Assembly (NCBI GenBank): GCA_038087015.1
Contig: JASBNA010000002.1
Coordinates: 558,001 to 622,000, forward strand
DNA from: Cerrena zonata
Taxonomy: Eukaryota > Basidiomycota > Agaricomycetes > Polyporales > Cerrenaceae
Length of the DNA stretch: 64,000 nt
Reading direction: 5' to 3'
Numbering within the stretch: the stretch's first letter is position 1; each line of letters begins with the position of its first letter. The translations under genes and the position numbers were made by a program. Positions 23,533-35,439 of the stretch are shown here, one piece after another. The notes beneath the pieces were generated by a model. That model ran no database searches and was not told the origin of the DNA. It was given only the letters and a program-made list of their open reading frames with translations.

Positions 23533-25202
23533 CTATTCAATGCTCATCCGGTTTGGATGCGTTGACATTGGACCTCGGTGTATATGCTGCGTCTTTCCGC
23601 GCTGCAGACCGGTGTTGCTCTTTGCCACTATTGAGGGAAAGAAAGTGAGTAAAATGAAATTGCATGGCGACACGACAATATGAAGTCCAGAAAGAATACG
23701 CACTCTGTTTCTTCAGTCCACGACCAAAGTTTTTCATCACCAAGCAACCGAAAACAACCGTCAGGAGTAGTAGGACGATAGCAAGGATAGCTTTATACCG
23801 ATTAATCAGTCTCATCATTCGGAGTGTATTGATGATGGAAAATGTGAACTCACAGAAATTGATCATTGTCTTCCATACAAGTATGAAGGTATCGGTTTGA
23901 CGGAATCGGATCACCTTTATCAGCTATTTCTTGATGTCAACAACCATTCTAAGGGCATTGAAAAGCAGAAAGAGATTACCTTGTATGAGAAGTACACCAT
24001 GGCAGCAGCACAGCCACCCATGAAAGTAAGCATCATCCACTTGTTCTCATATCGCGCCGCGAGGTGACCCTCAATGAGGACGATAATAGATAGTGGCAAG
24101 GCGGCGCAGGTGAGGTAGTACTCCGCATCGGTTTTGTTGAGAACCAAGAAGATGAACTGAATGGAGAAAGTAACCCAGAAGAACAAGTCGAACTTGACCA
24201 AGCAAAGGAAGATCTGGTAGTGGGCATACATGGTCTTGATGCGTCGGTCGGCACCAAGGAACTTGTATACCTTCCATCCGAATTCTGTGTAGATCTTGTA
24301 TCCCAAGGCAATATACGCTACTTCGGCTACCGAGATGACGCAGGGAATGATTTTTGTGAGAACGTCGATGCGGATATGCGAAAACCCTGGTGTATCGGTT
24401 GGAATAAGACCGTTGATTTCACCAATCTGGATGACAGAGTAGACCAAGAAGATGGCGTTAAAGATGCTGTGATCGGACTAGGTGAGCGGGAAGTACATGA
24501 GACGGGTAAGAGAGATTGTTCTCACGTGAGTGCAATGAACTGCAGGGTGTTTCGGGCGTACACGGCATCGAGAGCCATTGCGAACTGGAAAATGCTGTGT
24601 GATATATGAGGATAAGGTATGTGGAGCTGTCAAAAATGACACATACTGAGCTACGGCGAAGATAGCAAGGTAGACAGGCATCTTTGCATGGGAAGCAATG
24701 CTCTTGTCCTGCTGTTCGCCAAAGTCTCGGAAACGAACAAAGAGATCGGCCTCAATAGCAAGATCAATGGCAGTCTCTATGAGTACGACTATAACATAGA
24801 GCCGACATGCTATCGAGTCGGGAACAATCTAGTAGAGAGTGTGAATGATGCGATTTAAAGAGAATACAAGGAACGTACCTCAGACCAGAAGCTACCCTTT
24901 TCCTTCTTGTCAGTCTTTGATGACCCCGGAGGATAGCACCAATCGGCACCCTCTGATGTGCCAGCTTCCAACTCTTTGCTTGTAGCGTCGCTTAGGTTGG
25001 TCTTCTTGTGTGATAGAGGAGGGCCGTTGAGGGAGTCAATGTTGTAAGCTTGGTGTTGGGAGGTCTGGCGGAATGGTTGTGCGTATTGGTCGATGAGGTC
25101 GTCGTAGGGAGTCTTTACATCCTCATCGTCATAGTGTTGTTGTGGTTGTGAGTGTGGATATGCGGCTGGCGGGGGTTGTGGATAGGTCGTTGCGTAAGAC
25201 AT
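23533..25202 (-). CDS. UPF0658 family Golgi membrane protein
   Basis: Seven exons (24879-25202, 24647-24828, 24526-24594, 23980-24466, 23854-23923, 23704-23790, 23533-23627) encode 437 residues. The cytosolic N-terminus is Pro/Gln/Tyr-rich (MSYATTYPQPPPAAYP). Several membrane segments follow, e.g. CRLYVVIVLIETAIDLAI, IFNAIFLVYSVIQIG, LFFWVTFSIQFIFLVL, AALPLSIIVLIEGHLAA and SILAIVLLLLTVVFGCLV. The block IALGYKIYTEFGWKVYKFLG next to DRRIKTMYAHYQIF is what I know from the UPF0658 Golgi apparatus membrane proteins of fungi, and the C-terminus ends in NRMSIE. Exon 4 uses the acceptor GATCACAG, three codons inside a tempting upstream CCTAG; only that choice keeps frame. Molecular role unknown. Confidence 0.85.
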
Positions 25203-26770
25203 ATCGAAAAGAGTGTGATTGAGGTGCTTTCGTCGGTCGTCCGGCGATCGTCTGAGAGAATGTTTGAAGCACCTAGGTGGCGAAAGGGAACGGAAGGTCG
25301 TCCAGGATGATGAGAGAGACGGGAGGGAGCTGGAGGATCCTGAGCAGAACAGAACAGAGCCATCGTCTCCAGCGACCATTCACAATCCCGTGAGTTGTTG
25401 TGCCCTGTTTGGCCGCAGTGGCTGGTTCCCCGCATTGGGTCCGTCAAGACACTGGCAAGACCCCCGTTGCCTTTCCCGTGATGGCCATCAATTCTCTCTG
25501 CCCAGACTCACCACGCCGTCCGCCTCTGCCGTCCACCAGCGACAACTTCTCGGTCTCGCCTCCCCGTTCGGTGCTCTCCCAGCCCCGGAAATTCATACCA
25601 AGTCCCTTGCTTTGCCGTCTCTCGCACTAGTAGCATATTCCTCAGCTTGCTTGAAGCTCTTGCAGGTTGTTTGTAGCAGTGCAGCACTCTATTCAAGTCT
25701 TTTCTGATACCTACACCTGCTGCGCGTTGCCTCCTTCACTACATAAAATCAAAGTATCCTCTACAACCATGATATCCTCCGTCGACTCGGGCTACATCCT
25801 ATTCCGTTCATACGCGAGATTATTCCTGGCTCTTGTGTCCAACAAGACTCCACTCTTGTAGACACTCCTCATACTGTTCCTGAGCAACCACGCGAGGTGG
25901 AGTACTGGTGATAATGGGGCACCTTCTTGATCGTCCAAAACATTACTGCGGCTCGCGTTTCTTTTCGAAGACAGGTACACATCGTTACCCGTTCCTGTAC
26001 TTGACATCACCTCTTTTTTCCAGCCTCCTTGCATCATGGCGACAGGATCGCTGCTGTGCGGCTGTGGTGTACATACAAAAAATTTAATGCTCATATCAAT
26101 AACCTGTATGACGGCCTATATTCCTTGCTCCATGTCCAACGTGCAGTGTGCACTCGTCATTTACCTATACGACAGACATCTGTATCCAATCAGAGCCAAG
26201 CCTTGCTTGTATGGTTTCGTGTTCCGCACCAAGCAACGCGGGACGAGCTTGCCAGATGGTGGAACGGCTATACAAATTTCCACATTCAATTCAGAATGTA
26301 TCATCCCTCTCGATCACAGATTCGTACATGTACACTAACACCCACTATATTCTTCCTAATACATATGCATCATTTTCTATCACATTCAGTCCAACTGCAT
26401 TCCATATCATAATTCCCTCATCACCTAACCTAAATACGGGTTCCTACAAGTACTAGCAGTAACGAAGCAAAGCCACAGGTTCGTGTTAGCCTCAATCCGG
26501 CATTGAGAAAGTTTCCGAGAACCGGAATCGCCGTCAAATTCTATCAAACACGGATCCTGAAGGGCGGGCTAGCCGAATACCTGTGTACCCCAGCGAAACC
26601 CCAATGAACCAAAGGTTGGGAATTGAAAATGAGGTATAATGATAAAGTTGTAAACGCGTCTTGTCTAGCAACGTGCACTGCTACGGTAAGAATCATGGCT
26701 GCTTGTTGCAACTTGAATAACACTGATTCGTCGTTTGTAGTAAAAGTCACTAGGGAAAGCGAAGGTCGAC
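25203..26770. other. Divergent intergenic region
   Basis: 1,568 bases between divergent genes. Short ORFs exist on both strands but none joins into a convincing gene. A minus-strand ORF (25792-26036, 81 codons from the ATG at 26036) is the least implausible but has no recognisable family. TATA-like CTACATAAAAT occurs at about 25740. Confidence 0.4.
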
Positions 26771-27973
26771 ATGGAAGGTTTCACGCGTTTGAGCAAGGAG
26801 GTGTGGGTCTTTGAGAAAGTTGAGACGTCGACGGGTGACCATCCGGAGTACGTTTTATAAGGACCCTTCTCAACCGTGACTGCTCACTGCTCACATCATA
26901 TGTTTCATTTATAGCTATGTTATCATCTTTGGATGGAGTGAGTAATGTTCTACCATCTACCAAACCTTAAACTCTTCTAACGCATACGCGTTCTTGCCTG
27001 GTGCCCCTTTTCCGAATCGTAGTGGGAGCCCAATTATCCCACATCCGCAAATACGTGGATCAATACAAGATCATCTACCCAAATATAACCCCAATCATAG
27101 TCGTCTCTCGAGCAGAGCACTTCTACGAAGGCAAGCAGAAACGGGTACGTTACTCTGATTCTGAACTGCAATTTCCTTTTGAGCTCACAGATCTAATGAT
27201 CTCGCTGCTTTCACCGTGACCGGGACCGGCCGTCATTTTGTCGTTGGATATTCCATAGGAACAATCTATTGCACCTTTGGCAGATTACCTCAACAAACAA
27301 GGAATCTTTGATGGAGGATCTAACGTCTTGATCCACGTCTTCTCAAATGGTAAGTATAGCATGAACTAAAGTTATGCAATCAATCACGCTGACGACAACC
27401 CTTTCCGATTTGCATCATTGGCTGCGACCGTATCTAACTTCATTGCCAATTGTTTCTCAATCCTCAGGCGGAGCTTACCAACTCGCCCAACTCTCCACAA
27501 TCCTCCACAACGGTCAATACAAAGGTCCTCGCCGCCTCGCCTTCATCTTCGACTCCTGCCCGGGTACAACAACCCTCACCAACAGCATCGACGCCCTAAC
27601 AATCAGCATCAAACCTCCTCTCCTCCGCTACCTATCCATCCTCATCCTCTCCATCCTTCTCTCCATCATCTACATAACCGTCCTCCTCACCCGTTCCGAA
27701 TTCCCAATCGAAAAAACTCGCAAAACACTCCAATCCCTCACGGTGTTCCCTGGTACCAAACCAAGTACTCCGAGGTTGTATATATTTTCAGAGAAGGATA
27801 GATTGGTGGCTTCGAGTGCTGTGGAGAGTCATTTTACTGAGGCGAAGGGGCTGGGGTATAATGTAAGGTTTGTGAAGTTTGGGGATTGTCAGCATGTACA
27901 GAATGCTAGGGTTCATCCGGAGGAGTATTGGAAAGCGGTACAGGAGATTTGGGCAGAGGCTAAGAATGCTTAG
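26771..27973 (+). CDS. TMEM53/DUF829-like alpha/beta-hydrolase
   Basis: Five exons (26771-26847, 26915-26937, 27023-27144, 27259-27349, 27468-27973) give 272 residues. The short second exon encodes YVIIFGWM, the first beta strand; joining continues GAQLSHIRKYVDQYKIIYP. The putative nucleophile elbow is HVFSNGGAYQLAQL (Ser in SNGG), the acid DR in LYIFSEKDRLV, and the histidine in GDCQHV, in the usual hydrolase order. A hydrophobic stretch (LLRYLSILILSILLSIIYIT) between strand and acid suggests membrane association, as in TMEM53 proteins of the nuclear envelope. Substrate unknown. All phases agree. The exon 1 start is the first ATG in frame and gives MEGFTRLSKEVWVFEK. Confidence 0.85.
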
Positions 27974-28848
27974 TTGACTTGTTCGTGTATGGAGTCATGA
28001 TAGGTCTATATTCAAGTTAATATACGAATATGCATGATATTGATCCATACCTACCCTGCGGATGGTTTGACAATATGGAGCTGATGTAAATAATGTGTTA
28101 GTCTTGTGTAAATAAAACATTCTGGTTACTCGAAGCAAAAATGTATATGCTCGAGGGGAGCAAGTTGAGTGGTGTGGTAAGGAAATGAGATACGGTCAAT
28201 GCCAAACTTCAGTATTCTGCAAGTTCCCGAGTTAGTAGTAGAGGATAAGTATAACGGAGCATTCGCGGAGTTTGAAGATTGAAGACTCTTGAGTCTACTT
28301 CGAGTTACAGCCGCTTGCAGAATCCTAGCTCGCCCCGCCAGAAATCACACTTATATAATGTGATCATAACCCCACTTGCCGAAGGGCCTTTGAGCAAGAA
28401 CCAGGAGTAAATGTCCCCTTTCTCTCGCGTTTTGAGCAGCAGACGAGTACTTAGCTATCTGCAGGGTCAGGCCAGCATATTCCAGCAGCTTAGACGAAGT
28501 ATCGAGGCTTTCGCGAGCGTAACACGAAATGCGTAGGTGTCCTAAAGCGGTAATTAGGCACCACAGCTCCAATCCGCTTATTTTGGGGGCGAGCTAGCAT
28601 TCTGCAAGCGGCTGTAACCAACTTGATCATGTACTAACTTATTGAACAATCTATGCTTCTCTAGCCTGATACAGAACCTAAATATTGTAACCGACCATTA
28701 TCGCTTATGAGTAAGTACGTTAACCCGTCTCTGTTCCCGCAACAGAAGTATCCGGGTCCAAATTTGCGACATTATACATACCACATCGTCACTAGGCTGA
28801 CTAGCACATTAACCGAATCCAAAACGCTCCTTTTACAGGTCCTACAAG
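27974..28848. other. Intergenic carrying a MITE
   Basis: 875 bases between two plus-strand genes. The centre is the inverted-repeat element described separately (28304-28618). The flanks are AT-rich with no gene. Confidence 0.55.
28304..28618. mobile_element. MITE-like element with 33-bp terminal inverted repeats
   Basis: The left end begins GTTACAGCCGCTTGCAGAAT and continues into CTAGCTCGCCCC; the reverse complement of the right end (28586-28618) is identical over 33 bases except one position (C versus G after the first 20). The 315-bp element has no transposase, so it is a non-autonomous inverted-repeat element. A 73-codon ORF on the minus strand (28351-28572) sits inside it, without recognisable motifs. 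No clean target-site duplication is visible: the flanks (CTACTTCGA left, CAACTTGATC right) share only ACTT-GA. The superfamily therefore stays open; CAG just inside the end would be compatible with a hAT-type terminus. Confidence 0.75.
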
Positions 28849-30008
28849 ATGGCATTGCCAACGGACTCACGAAAAAGAGCAGCATCTGAGGAGCTAACCC
28901 CAGAGAGTGGTCCAAAAATGCCTCGCACGTCCACTGACTCGGATAATGCAGCAGACCATGATGGAGGATCGGAATCAAGCAAAAGTCCCGGTCTTGCTGA
29001 GCGTTGGGTTACACTTCTTGATGCCTTTCTTGATCTCTTGAGTGAGACTGACGAAGCTCTGACTGAAGGTACGTGTTACACGTCGATAGGTTTAGACAAT
29101 AACTAAAATTGTTTTCTTGTCTTGCTAGGCCTGTTGGGAGTGCCAGTGGTCGAATCAAAGCTTCAGGAGCCTATGACCAAATCTCAGCAGCGATCTGTCA
29201 TGTTCAGAGAAATATGTGAGCAAATGACGTGTTGACCTGATAAACCACATCTACTCAGGCTAGTTTTTGTTACAGCTGCACACTTCAAAAAGGAAGCGCG
29301 TGAGGTTGACGAACAGCTACGCGAAGCTGTCTTAGATATAGCTGATACGGAGTGCGCTGGAATTAAAGAAGGTCTATATTATATTTCCATCGGTTTCATG
29401 GCGCATGTGCTTACCACCGCGCTACCACTTTAAAAGTGACTACCGGAACATCATCACCTGTCTTGGTCCCTACCTTCGGAACTTCTGATGTCTATCACAA
29501 CGAGGAAGGAAATAGTGCATCTCCGCCCACAGAATATAATGCTAAAGTGCAAGCGTGTCAGGAAACAGGTGGCATGGCGGTAATTTCGAGTAAGCATTTT
29601 TTTCGTTGCATGATATTTGCTGGTTAATGCGAGACTTTCCTAGCCTCTCAAAAGATCCTTGACGGCTCCAAAGGTTTATATCTCATGCATTCATATGTGT
29701 CGCATACTATCAATAATCGTACCCATTACTAGTGACACCTGATCACAAGGATGTGGAGCCGTCCATGAATACAGCTGATCAAGTAAAGCGTGAGCTTCTG
29801 CCTAAGTATTGTGTCTTATCACACCTCTCACGTTTCTTCCATAACAGCCAAGAAGAAGAAAAAGCGCACACGTACGCCTGGCGGTATGGAACGAAGAACA
29901 GTCAAGAGACAGATAGCTGTCATCGTGAAGATAGCGAGGTTCATTAGTGAAATTGGTCTCGAAGCTAGGATAATGCAACGACGCCCAGAGACGACGTCAA
30001 ATAGTTAG
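28849..30008 (+). CDS. Orphan gene with a ULP1-like first exon
   Basis: Seven exons (28849-29068, 29129-29215, 29276-29371, 29437-29589, 29644-29673, 29733-29789, 29848-30008) encode 267 residues; all six introns are in phase 1. Exon 1 (RKRAASEELTP... then GLAERWVTLLDAFLDLLSET, DEALTEG) aligns by eye with exon 1 of ULP1 at 37.6-37.8 kb (LKRPATEELLP... ALLERWCALGTMGFELFKET, ALTKG), and both exons end with the same phase-1 splice after ALT-[EK]-G. The middle is acidic and Ser/Thr-rich; the last exon is strongly basic (KKKKKRTRTPGG, RRTVKRQIAVIVKIARF), suggesting nuclear or nucleic-acid association. No peptidase domain is present. Function unknown. The start ATG is the one that matches the ULP1 start context. 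Confidence 0.68.
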
Positions 30009-30421
30009 ACGATACTATGCGATTACGGGACTACATCATGTTACATTGTTGTTAATGTGTTTGTCTGTATTCTCACATTCAGGTGGACGAAGAATTAGAC
30101 CTACAGTGATATTCAGGCAAATACAGAATATTCGATCAAATGCTGGACAATCTTAAGCCATTTAAGATGGACAATCCTCTAAGCTCAGACCGGAGGTAGT
30201 TCAATGGGAGTGATTTACGAATGAATAAAAAATGCGTACATATATAATATGGTATACACAGTACAAATATACAAATGGTAGCAACGAAAGCAAACATGTA
30301 GATCGTAAAAGAGCACAGCGAGAAAGATATGAGTAAATAACTAGTATTATAAAGGTCAATCCAGTTTCAGAATCACGTTGAAGAAACCAAGAACGAGTTG
30401 GGATGTCGGTCGGTTGGATGA
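30009..30421. other. Convergent 3' region
   Basis: 413 bases between convergent stop codons, AT-rich, with TATATAATATGGTATAC near 30240. No gene seen. Confidence 0.55.
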
Positions 30422-32036
30422 TCATGAACTATCGTCAGTTGATGAGCCGGTTTCTTCACCTTCCACATCTGTTTCGACGGCCAAGAATAACGATGACTAA
30501 GTGTTCGATAAGTAAACGAAAAAGACAACGTACCGACGTAGTCTAGTTCTGGTAATCTTGCAACAGGTGGAGGAGGCGGAGGTCGTGGTGGGCTCGGCCG
30601 CTTCGCTTGAATACCATTCGGTTTCAGTTTGGAATTACCATTCTTTGGTGGTGGCCTTCCCTTTCCAGGTACACCACCAGATAGAGCAGCTAACAGAGGA
30701 CTTTGAGCAGAAAGTGTTGAAGTGGGTGTCGCCGCAGATCGTTCCGGAGTGGAGAACCGGGACCCTTCCGGTGAAGATAATCGATCGTCGTGGATAGTAG
30801 ATGAGATAACGGAGCTTTCGCGGAGTTTGGAGGGTACCTTGGATAATGACGTTGCATGACTGAGAGCCATCTACGATAGATGTCAGAACAGGAGACGAAA
30901 TAAACTGCGAGGTTAAGGGGGCATACATTGGGTGTTCCTGGTTCCGTCTTGGCCTTACTTGGTGATGCTGTATGATGGGTTGAGATATTGATAATGTAAG
31001 AGGGAGCTGGTACAAACCAGAGCCTTTGGCTTTCTTCGACTTTTTGGCAGGTGATATTGATGGCGATCCAGTCTGAAACAAAGATGAGCATAAATACACG
31101 ATTGCCGGACACCGAAACTCACCCGTTTGGTGCCAACATTGAATTCTGCCTCATCTAAACGGCGGTCATTGAAACTCAGCATAAATTGATATGAGATGGA
31201 TCACACCTGTCCTCTTTGCCTTGGATCTACCTTTCCCCTTTATCCTAGCATCGTCAGAGAGATAACCATTCTCTGATGGAACTAAGGGCGACGCAGAACG
31301 ACCCTCCGCGGCGAGCCTATAGACGACCAGGTCAGATATCAGCACATCCGGCGGTAAAGATTTCAAAGAAACCCACTTGGACTTCGCATTAGCATTACGA
31401 GCAGAACCTCTACGATTGCCCATACCAAGACAAGAGCTTAAATGTGGCGCATAACGATTTGAAGCAATCTGCAACCAAGCGTGTGAGAAGGGGAAGCGAG
31501 CTGCAAGGTACGTTACGTACTTGACGTTTGCAGACTTCACACTCAAAATAAATCGTCCGGTCAGATTTACCATTAATCGGGGTACTCCTCCCAGTGTCGT
31601 ATTGCGTGCCACCCTCCCCGGCATCTTCATCTTTGGGTGAGGGGCGTACGGAAGAGGGACCTGCTGCAGACTGTGACCCATTTGAAGTGCCAGGCACATG
31701 TACTGGGGTACATGGTCAATATATATGAATCCTGTTTTTGAGTTTAAACATACCGTCACGACATCTGAGAGGGCGTCCACATTAAACCTTAGTACACATG
31801 ACAATAAGCCGAAATCAAAACATACCGCGTATGACATTTCGGACAAAGTGACTTCGCCCGCGCTATCTCCTGATGAGACTGTAACACTACGTCTAGTATT
31901 ATATCATCTAGCATAGATGAGAATATTCGCGAAGACTAAACGAAATAGTCGATGAATGAAGTGTATGTAACCACTCATATAATGAACTACTCACCAGTTC
32001 AGACAGAACCTCATCCCGTTCCCTCCTCGGTGGCAT
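30422..32036 (-). CDS. SGF11: SAGA deubiquitinase-module subunit SGF11
   Basis: Links the Ubp8 deubiquitinase to SAGA through a small zinc finger. Eleven exons (31995-32036, 31826-31878, 31754-31764, 31521-31702, 31377-31468, 31207-31316, 31123-31154, 31018-31072, 30927-30967, 30534-30870, 30422-30468) sum to 333 residues. The finger is FECEVCKRQIASNRYAPHLS + SCLGMGNRRGSARN: C-x2-C...H-x3-C with the RxAPHLxxCLGMG signature, around residues 125-155. Upstream lies MPPRRERDEVLSELSHQ and a second CxxC (SLCPKCHTRC). The C-terminal half is basic then Ser/Pro-rich (AKKSKKAKGSASPSKAK; PSPPRPPPPPPVARLPELDY) and ends in an acidic VEGEETGSSTDDSS. Exon 3 is an 11-nt microexon (31754-31764), needed to keep phase. 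Longer than yeast Sgf11 (99 residues), as usual in filamentous fungi. Confidence 0.88.
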
Positions 32037-32561
32037 ACGGTTCAGAGTTGGGGTACCGTTGATACCAGGCTGTCAAGGTCCTCCAACTAGGCTGTGGAGT
32101 GAGATAATGGACGAAACCAAAGTGTCGATCGTATAGGTAGACAAGCCTCGGTAATGAATCTGAACTTTCTGACCTCAATTGCACCGATCAATATTGCTCC
32201 CGCCACTCACGTGCAACCTTTCGCGGGGTGTTGCAATTTGCTGTGCGGGGCGTCGGCTGTATATGGTGGGTCGTCGTCTATCACCGCGCGGCTCATTCAA
32301 ATTCTCAATTTGCGAAGTCGTGGTATTCAATATTTCAGTGTCCAACTGTCTACGGGTGTATCTATAACAATGGCCGATCACATTCCCTCCGTCGTCAGGT
32401 CATAAAGAGTCGTCGTCATGAATGGGACATCCAAGCTGCAAGCATAAGTAGGGAGCCACCGGCAGGATATAATTTGAATTAGAACGACGAAAAAAGGAGC
32501 GTAGGTAGTTAGCAAGAAAAGCGGTGATAGCATACTAACAGAATCTTGTGATATCCACATT
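32037..32561. other. Intergenic, SGF11 promoter side
   Basis: 525 bases between two minus-strand genes. Overlapping short ORFs on both strands have no motif or splice support. Confidence 0.5.
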
Positions 32562-35136
32562 CTAACGAGTCAGACGAGAAATAGTGAAAACTCCGAGAAT
32601 TACAGCCGCCAGAGCACTAATACTCGCGGGTAGTAATAAGTCCTTGGGTATACCCATAACCTTTTCTTCTTCATGGACATGAACAGGGGCGGGAGGGGTA
32701 GGAGTGAAGACAGTAGTTTCGGGAGAAGGGGCTTCTGACCTCTCTACCTCCTTGGTTTCTTGAGCAGCAGCGGCAGCGACATCAGCTGCCTGTTGCTTGC
32801 TCTTTTCTTCTACAGCTGACCATCCCTTGCCACCTTGAATGAACAGAACAACACGGTCTTGCTGAGCAGCACGGGCGATCTTGACAGCATCCGAGACATC
32901 GGTATCGGAGGTAATCAATACAATGTCACCGTCTGCATCAGTGTAGGAGAGTTGGAAGTCGATCGGATCCGGAGGCAACTCGGAGGGATCTTTGACTTCG
33001 TATTCGGTGAAGAATGGATCGGTAGCCAATTTGCCACTAATGATATCGCGAAGATGCTCGACATCGTCGTGACGCGACTGGAACCTGTGAGTCCGTCCGC
33101 TGGGAGTACGGAACTTGAAGACGTAGGTTCCATCGTCCACAGGTGGAGGGGCAACAACAGAAATACCGCCAACAATAGAAGGTCCACCTTCACCCCTTCC
33201 GTATCCCTCAAGAGCGGAGATATGATCGTCATCAACGACAGAAGCTGAGTCGTTGGGGTGAACCTCGGAGTAAGGGGATTGCATGAAGTGAGAGACACTT
33301 CTATTCAAATGGTGACCACCACGAGAATGGGCATCAGTATGGGCATGGGATCCAGAGATGACTGAATCGCCGTCGTCGCCTCCTCCGATGGACTCGAAGA
33401 AACGACCCCACATCGGTCCACCTTCCGCCTCTCCGCCTCCTTCTCCCCCACCGGCTTCGACGGTCATGTTGTTCATCTGAATTGAATTTAGCACATACTT
33501 CCGGCTTGCATTCGACTATCCAAACATACCTGCTCCAACGTGGCATAAGTCAACTTGAGCACATCAACGATAGCAACGAGACGTCCGTCAGCCTCGACAA
33601 CGGGAAGGTTCAAATAGTGACCATCTACACGACAGTCATTAGCCTCTATTCATTGACATCCTAATGTCCAACAACTTACTGTGCATCTTCTTGAGGGCGT
33701 CGTGAACGGTCGTAGCCGGCGGAGCAGTATCAGGGTGCGGTGTCATAACCCGTACGACACTGCAACGGCCGGCATCCAAACCAGCCGCAATAACACGCAA
33801 AACTACATCCTTGCTAGTGAAGATACCAGCGATCTTGGGTTGAGTAGAACCAGGACCTGCGGGTTCCATAACACAAACTGCCGTCGTTCTTCGCTCTTTC
33901 ATCAACTTGGCAACTTCCTTGACAGTCGTCTTGGGGCTGACAGTAGCAGGTGATGTCCTGGAGTCCATGACAGTAGTCAAATCGGGAAGTGCGGTTTTCT
34001 CTCGGAGGGCCTCTACGTATGAAAGCATAGCGGCTGTTTGAGGGTTAGCCACACCACCGCCAAGCTCGGATTGGACACCGGCCAAAGCATTGTAGAGTTT
34101 CTCTGAAGCAGAAGAGCTGCGCTCGACTTTGTCAAGTGCTTCGTGGAATACTTTGGTGATATCAAGCAAACCAACGACGTTTCCTTCTTCATTACAAACA
34201 GGCTGCAAGCAAAAATTAAGAGTTTAATCTCTGAGCGAAAAGTAGAATCATACCAAGTGCCTGAAGTGTCTAGTAACCATAAGCTGCAAAGCTTCAGTAG
34301 CACTAGTGGTGTCCCTTGTCACCATTGGGCTTCGCGTCATAATGGCGCTGACATGAGTGCTATGCGGATCCAATCCCTCCGCAGTGACCTATAAACCAAA
34401 CAGTTCGTACGGTGAAATAATGATAGATAGAGCAAATAAAACATACTCTGTATGCCAAGTCCTTAGCGGTAAAAATACCACTCAAACCCTCCTCATCATC
34501 AACGACCAGAACACAATCGGTTCTCTTGGCCGCACAAAGCTGACTTGCCTCAGCAACCGTAAGGTTTTCTGGTACAGTCAAAGCCGCACTAGGCTTCAAG
34601 GCAGCAACAGTACCCTTCTGCACATTGGTCTTGGTGCGACGCCCAGTGGGTCTGTGAGGTGTAGAAATGGTTCGCTTGCGCGATAGCTGAGACTCGATTT
34701 TGTTTCGGATAGCCTGTGAAGGTTGAATTTCGTCAGTAAAGCTGACGTGTCTTGTTCGAATACGTGATCTCGGTATAGGAATCGAGGACGGGTGTGTACG
34801 TCCTATGTAGATAGGTCCAGACATCTTGCTGGACATCCACGTGTAACAGCTCCTCTTTTCGAGGCTACACCTCGTGTATCCGTCATGTGGACGGTAACTC
34901 TAAAGCAATGAAATAAATAAGTCGGTGGCAAGGAAACCCACCTCATCCTTTCTCGTCTGCTTCTTCCTAGTCTCTGCTAACGAACTCGAGATAGTGGACA
35001 TGCTTGGGGTATCTCTGTGACGACCGGACGGCAAAGGAGAGATAGCACGATCAGGAAATGGAACTGGAGACTCTGAACGTGCACCTGCTGTACGGTTGAG
35101 GGAGGGAGAGTGGGAGGGAATTGGAATTCGAGACAT
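32562..35136 (-). CDS. CBS-pair and PB1 domain protein with C-terminal membrane anchor
   Basis: Six exons (34942-35136, 34447-34713, 34254-34388, 33680-34202, 33530-33624, 32562-33476) give 709 residues. After a Ser/Pro-rich head (SRIPIPSHSPSLNR) and the basic SRKRTIST come four CBS motifs: TVAEASQLCAAKRTDCVLVV, VSAIMTRSPMVTRDTTSATE, SPKTTVKEVAKLMKERRTTA with IAGIFTSKDVVLRVIAAG, and MTPHPDTAPPATTVHDALKK with HYLNLPVVEADGRLVAIVDV. A PB1 domain follows (TYVFKFRTPSGRTHRFQSR ... DFQLSYTDADGDIVLITSDT, DVSDAV), then an Ala/Glu linker and a hydrophobic end (LLLPASISALAAVILGVFTI). CBS pairs sense adenosine nucleotides; PB1 mediates hetero-oligomers. The first intron is 228 nt, unusually long here. 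Partners are unknown. Confidence 0.9.
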
Positions 35137-35439
35137 GAGCTCGTTAGCCCAGTGAGCTTCTTCGACTTACTGGCTTTCCCGCCGCGCGCTTCCTACTACT
35201 TCCGTCTTTGCTGTCCCTTGTTTGTCTCCGGTGGCCATCAGCAATTTCAACTTTCAAGCAACTCGCCACGTTTTTGGGGGTACGGAACACCCACTCAGAG
35301 ATGCGTGTAATTATGTCTACGCTACAGTACAAATCAAAAGCTCAATGTAAAAACAAACAAGAATAAGGTATCGCGAAATATACAGAAAAACTATCTACTG
35401 GATGGCCGAAACGAATACGAGGCGAATAACGGCATGATG
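35137..35439. other. Intergenic, CBS gene promoter and ULP1 3' end
   Basis: 303 bases between the start of the CBS/PB1 gene and the ULP1 stop. No other gene seen. Confidence 0.5.

Noticed and set aside
24460..24530. Apparent frame break in the UPF0658 gene at intron 3
   Set aside because: Using the acceptor GATCACAG instead of CCTAG restores frame and gives IFNAIFLVYS, so no indel is needed.
25792..26094. Minus-strand ORF of 100 codons (81 codons from the first ATG)
   Set aside because: Single short ORF without family similarity that I can recognise; promoter and splice context are not informative.
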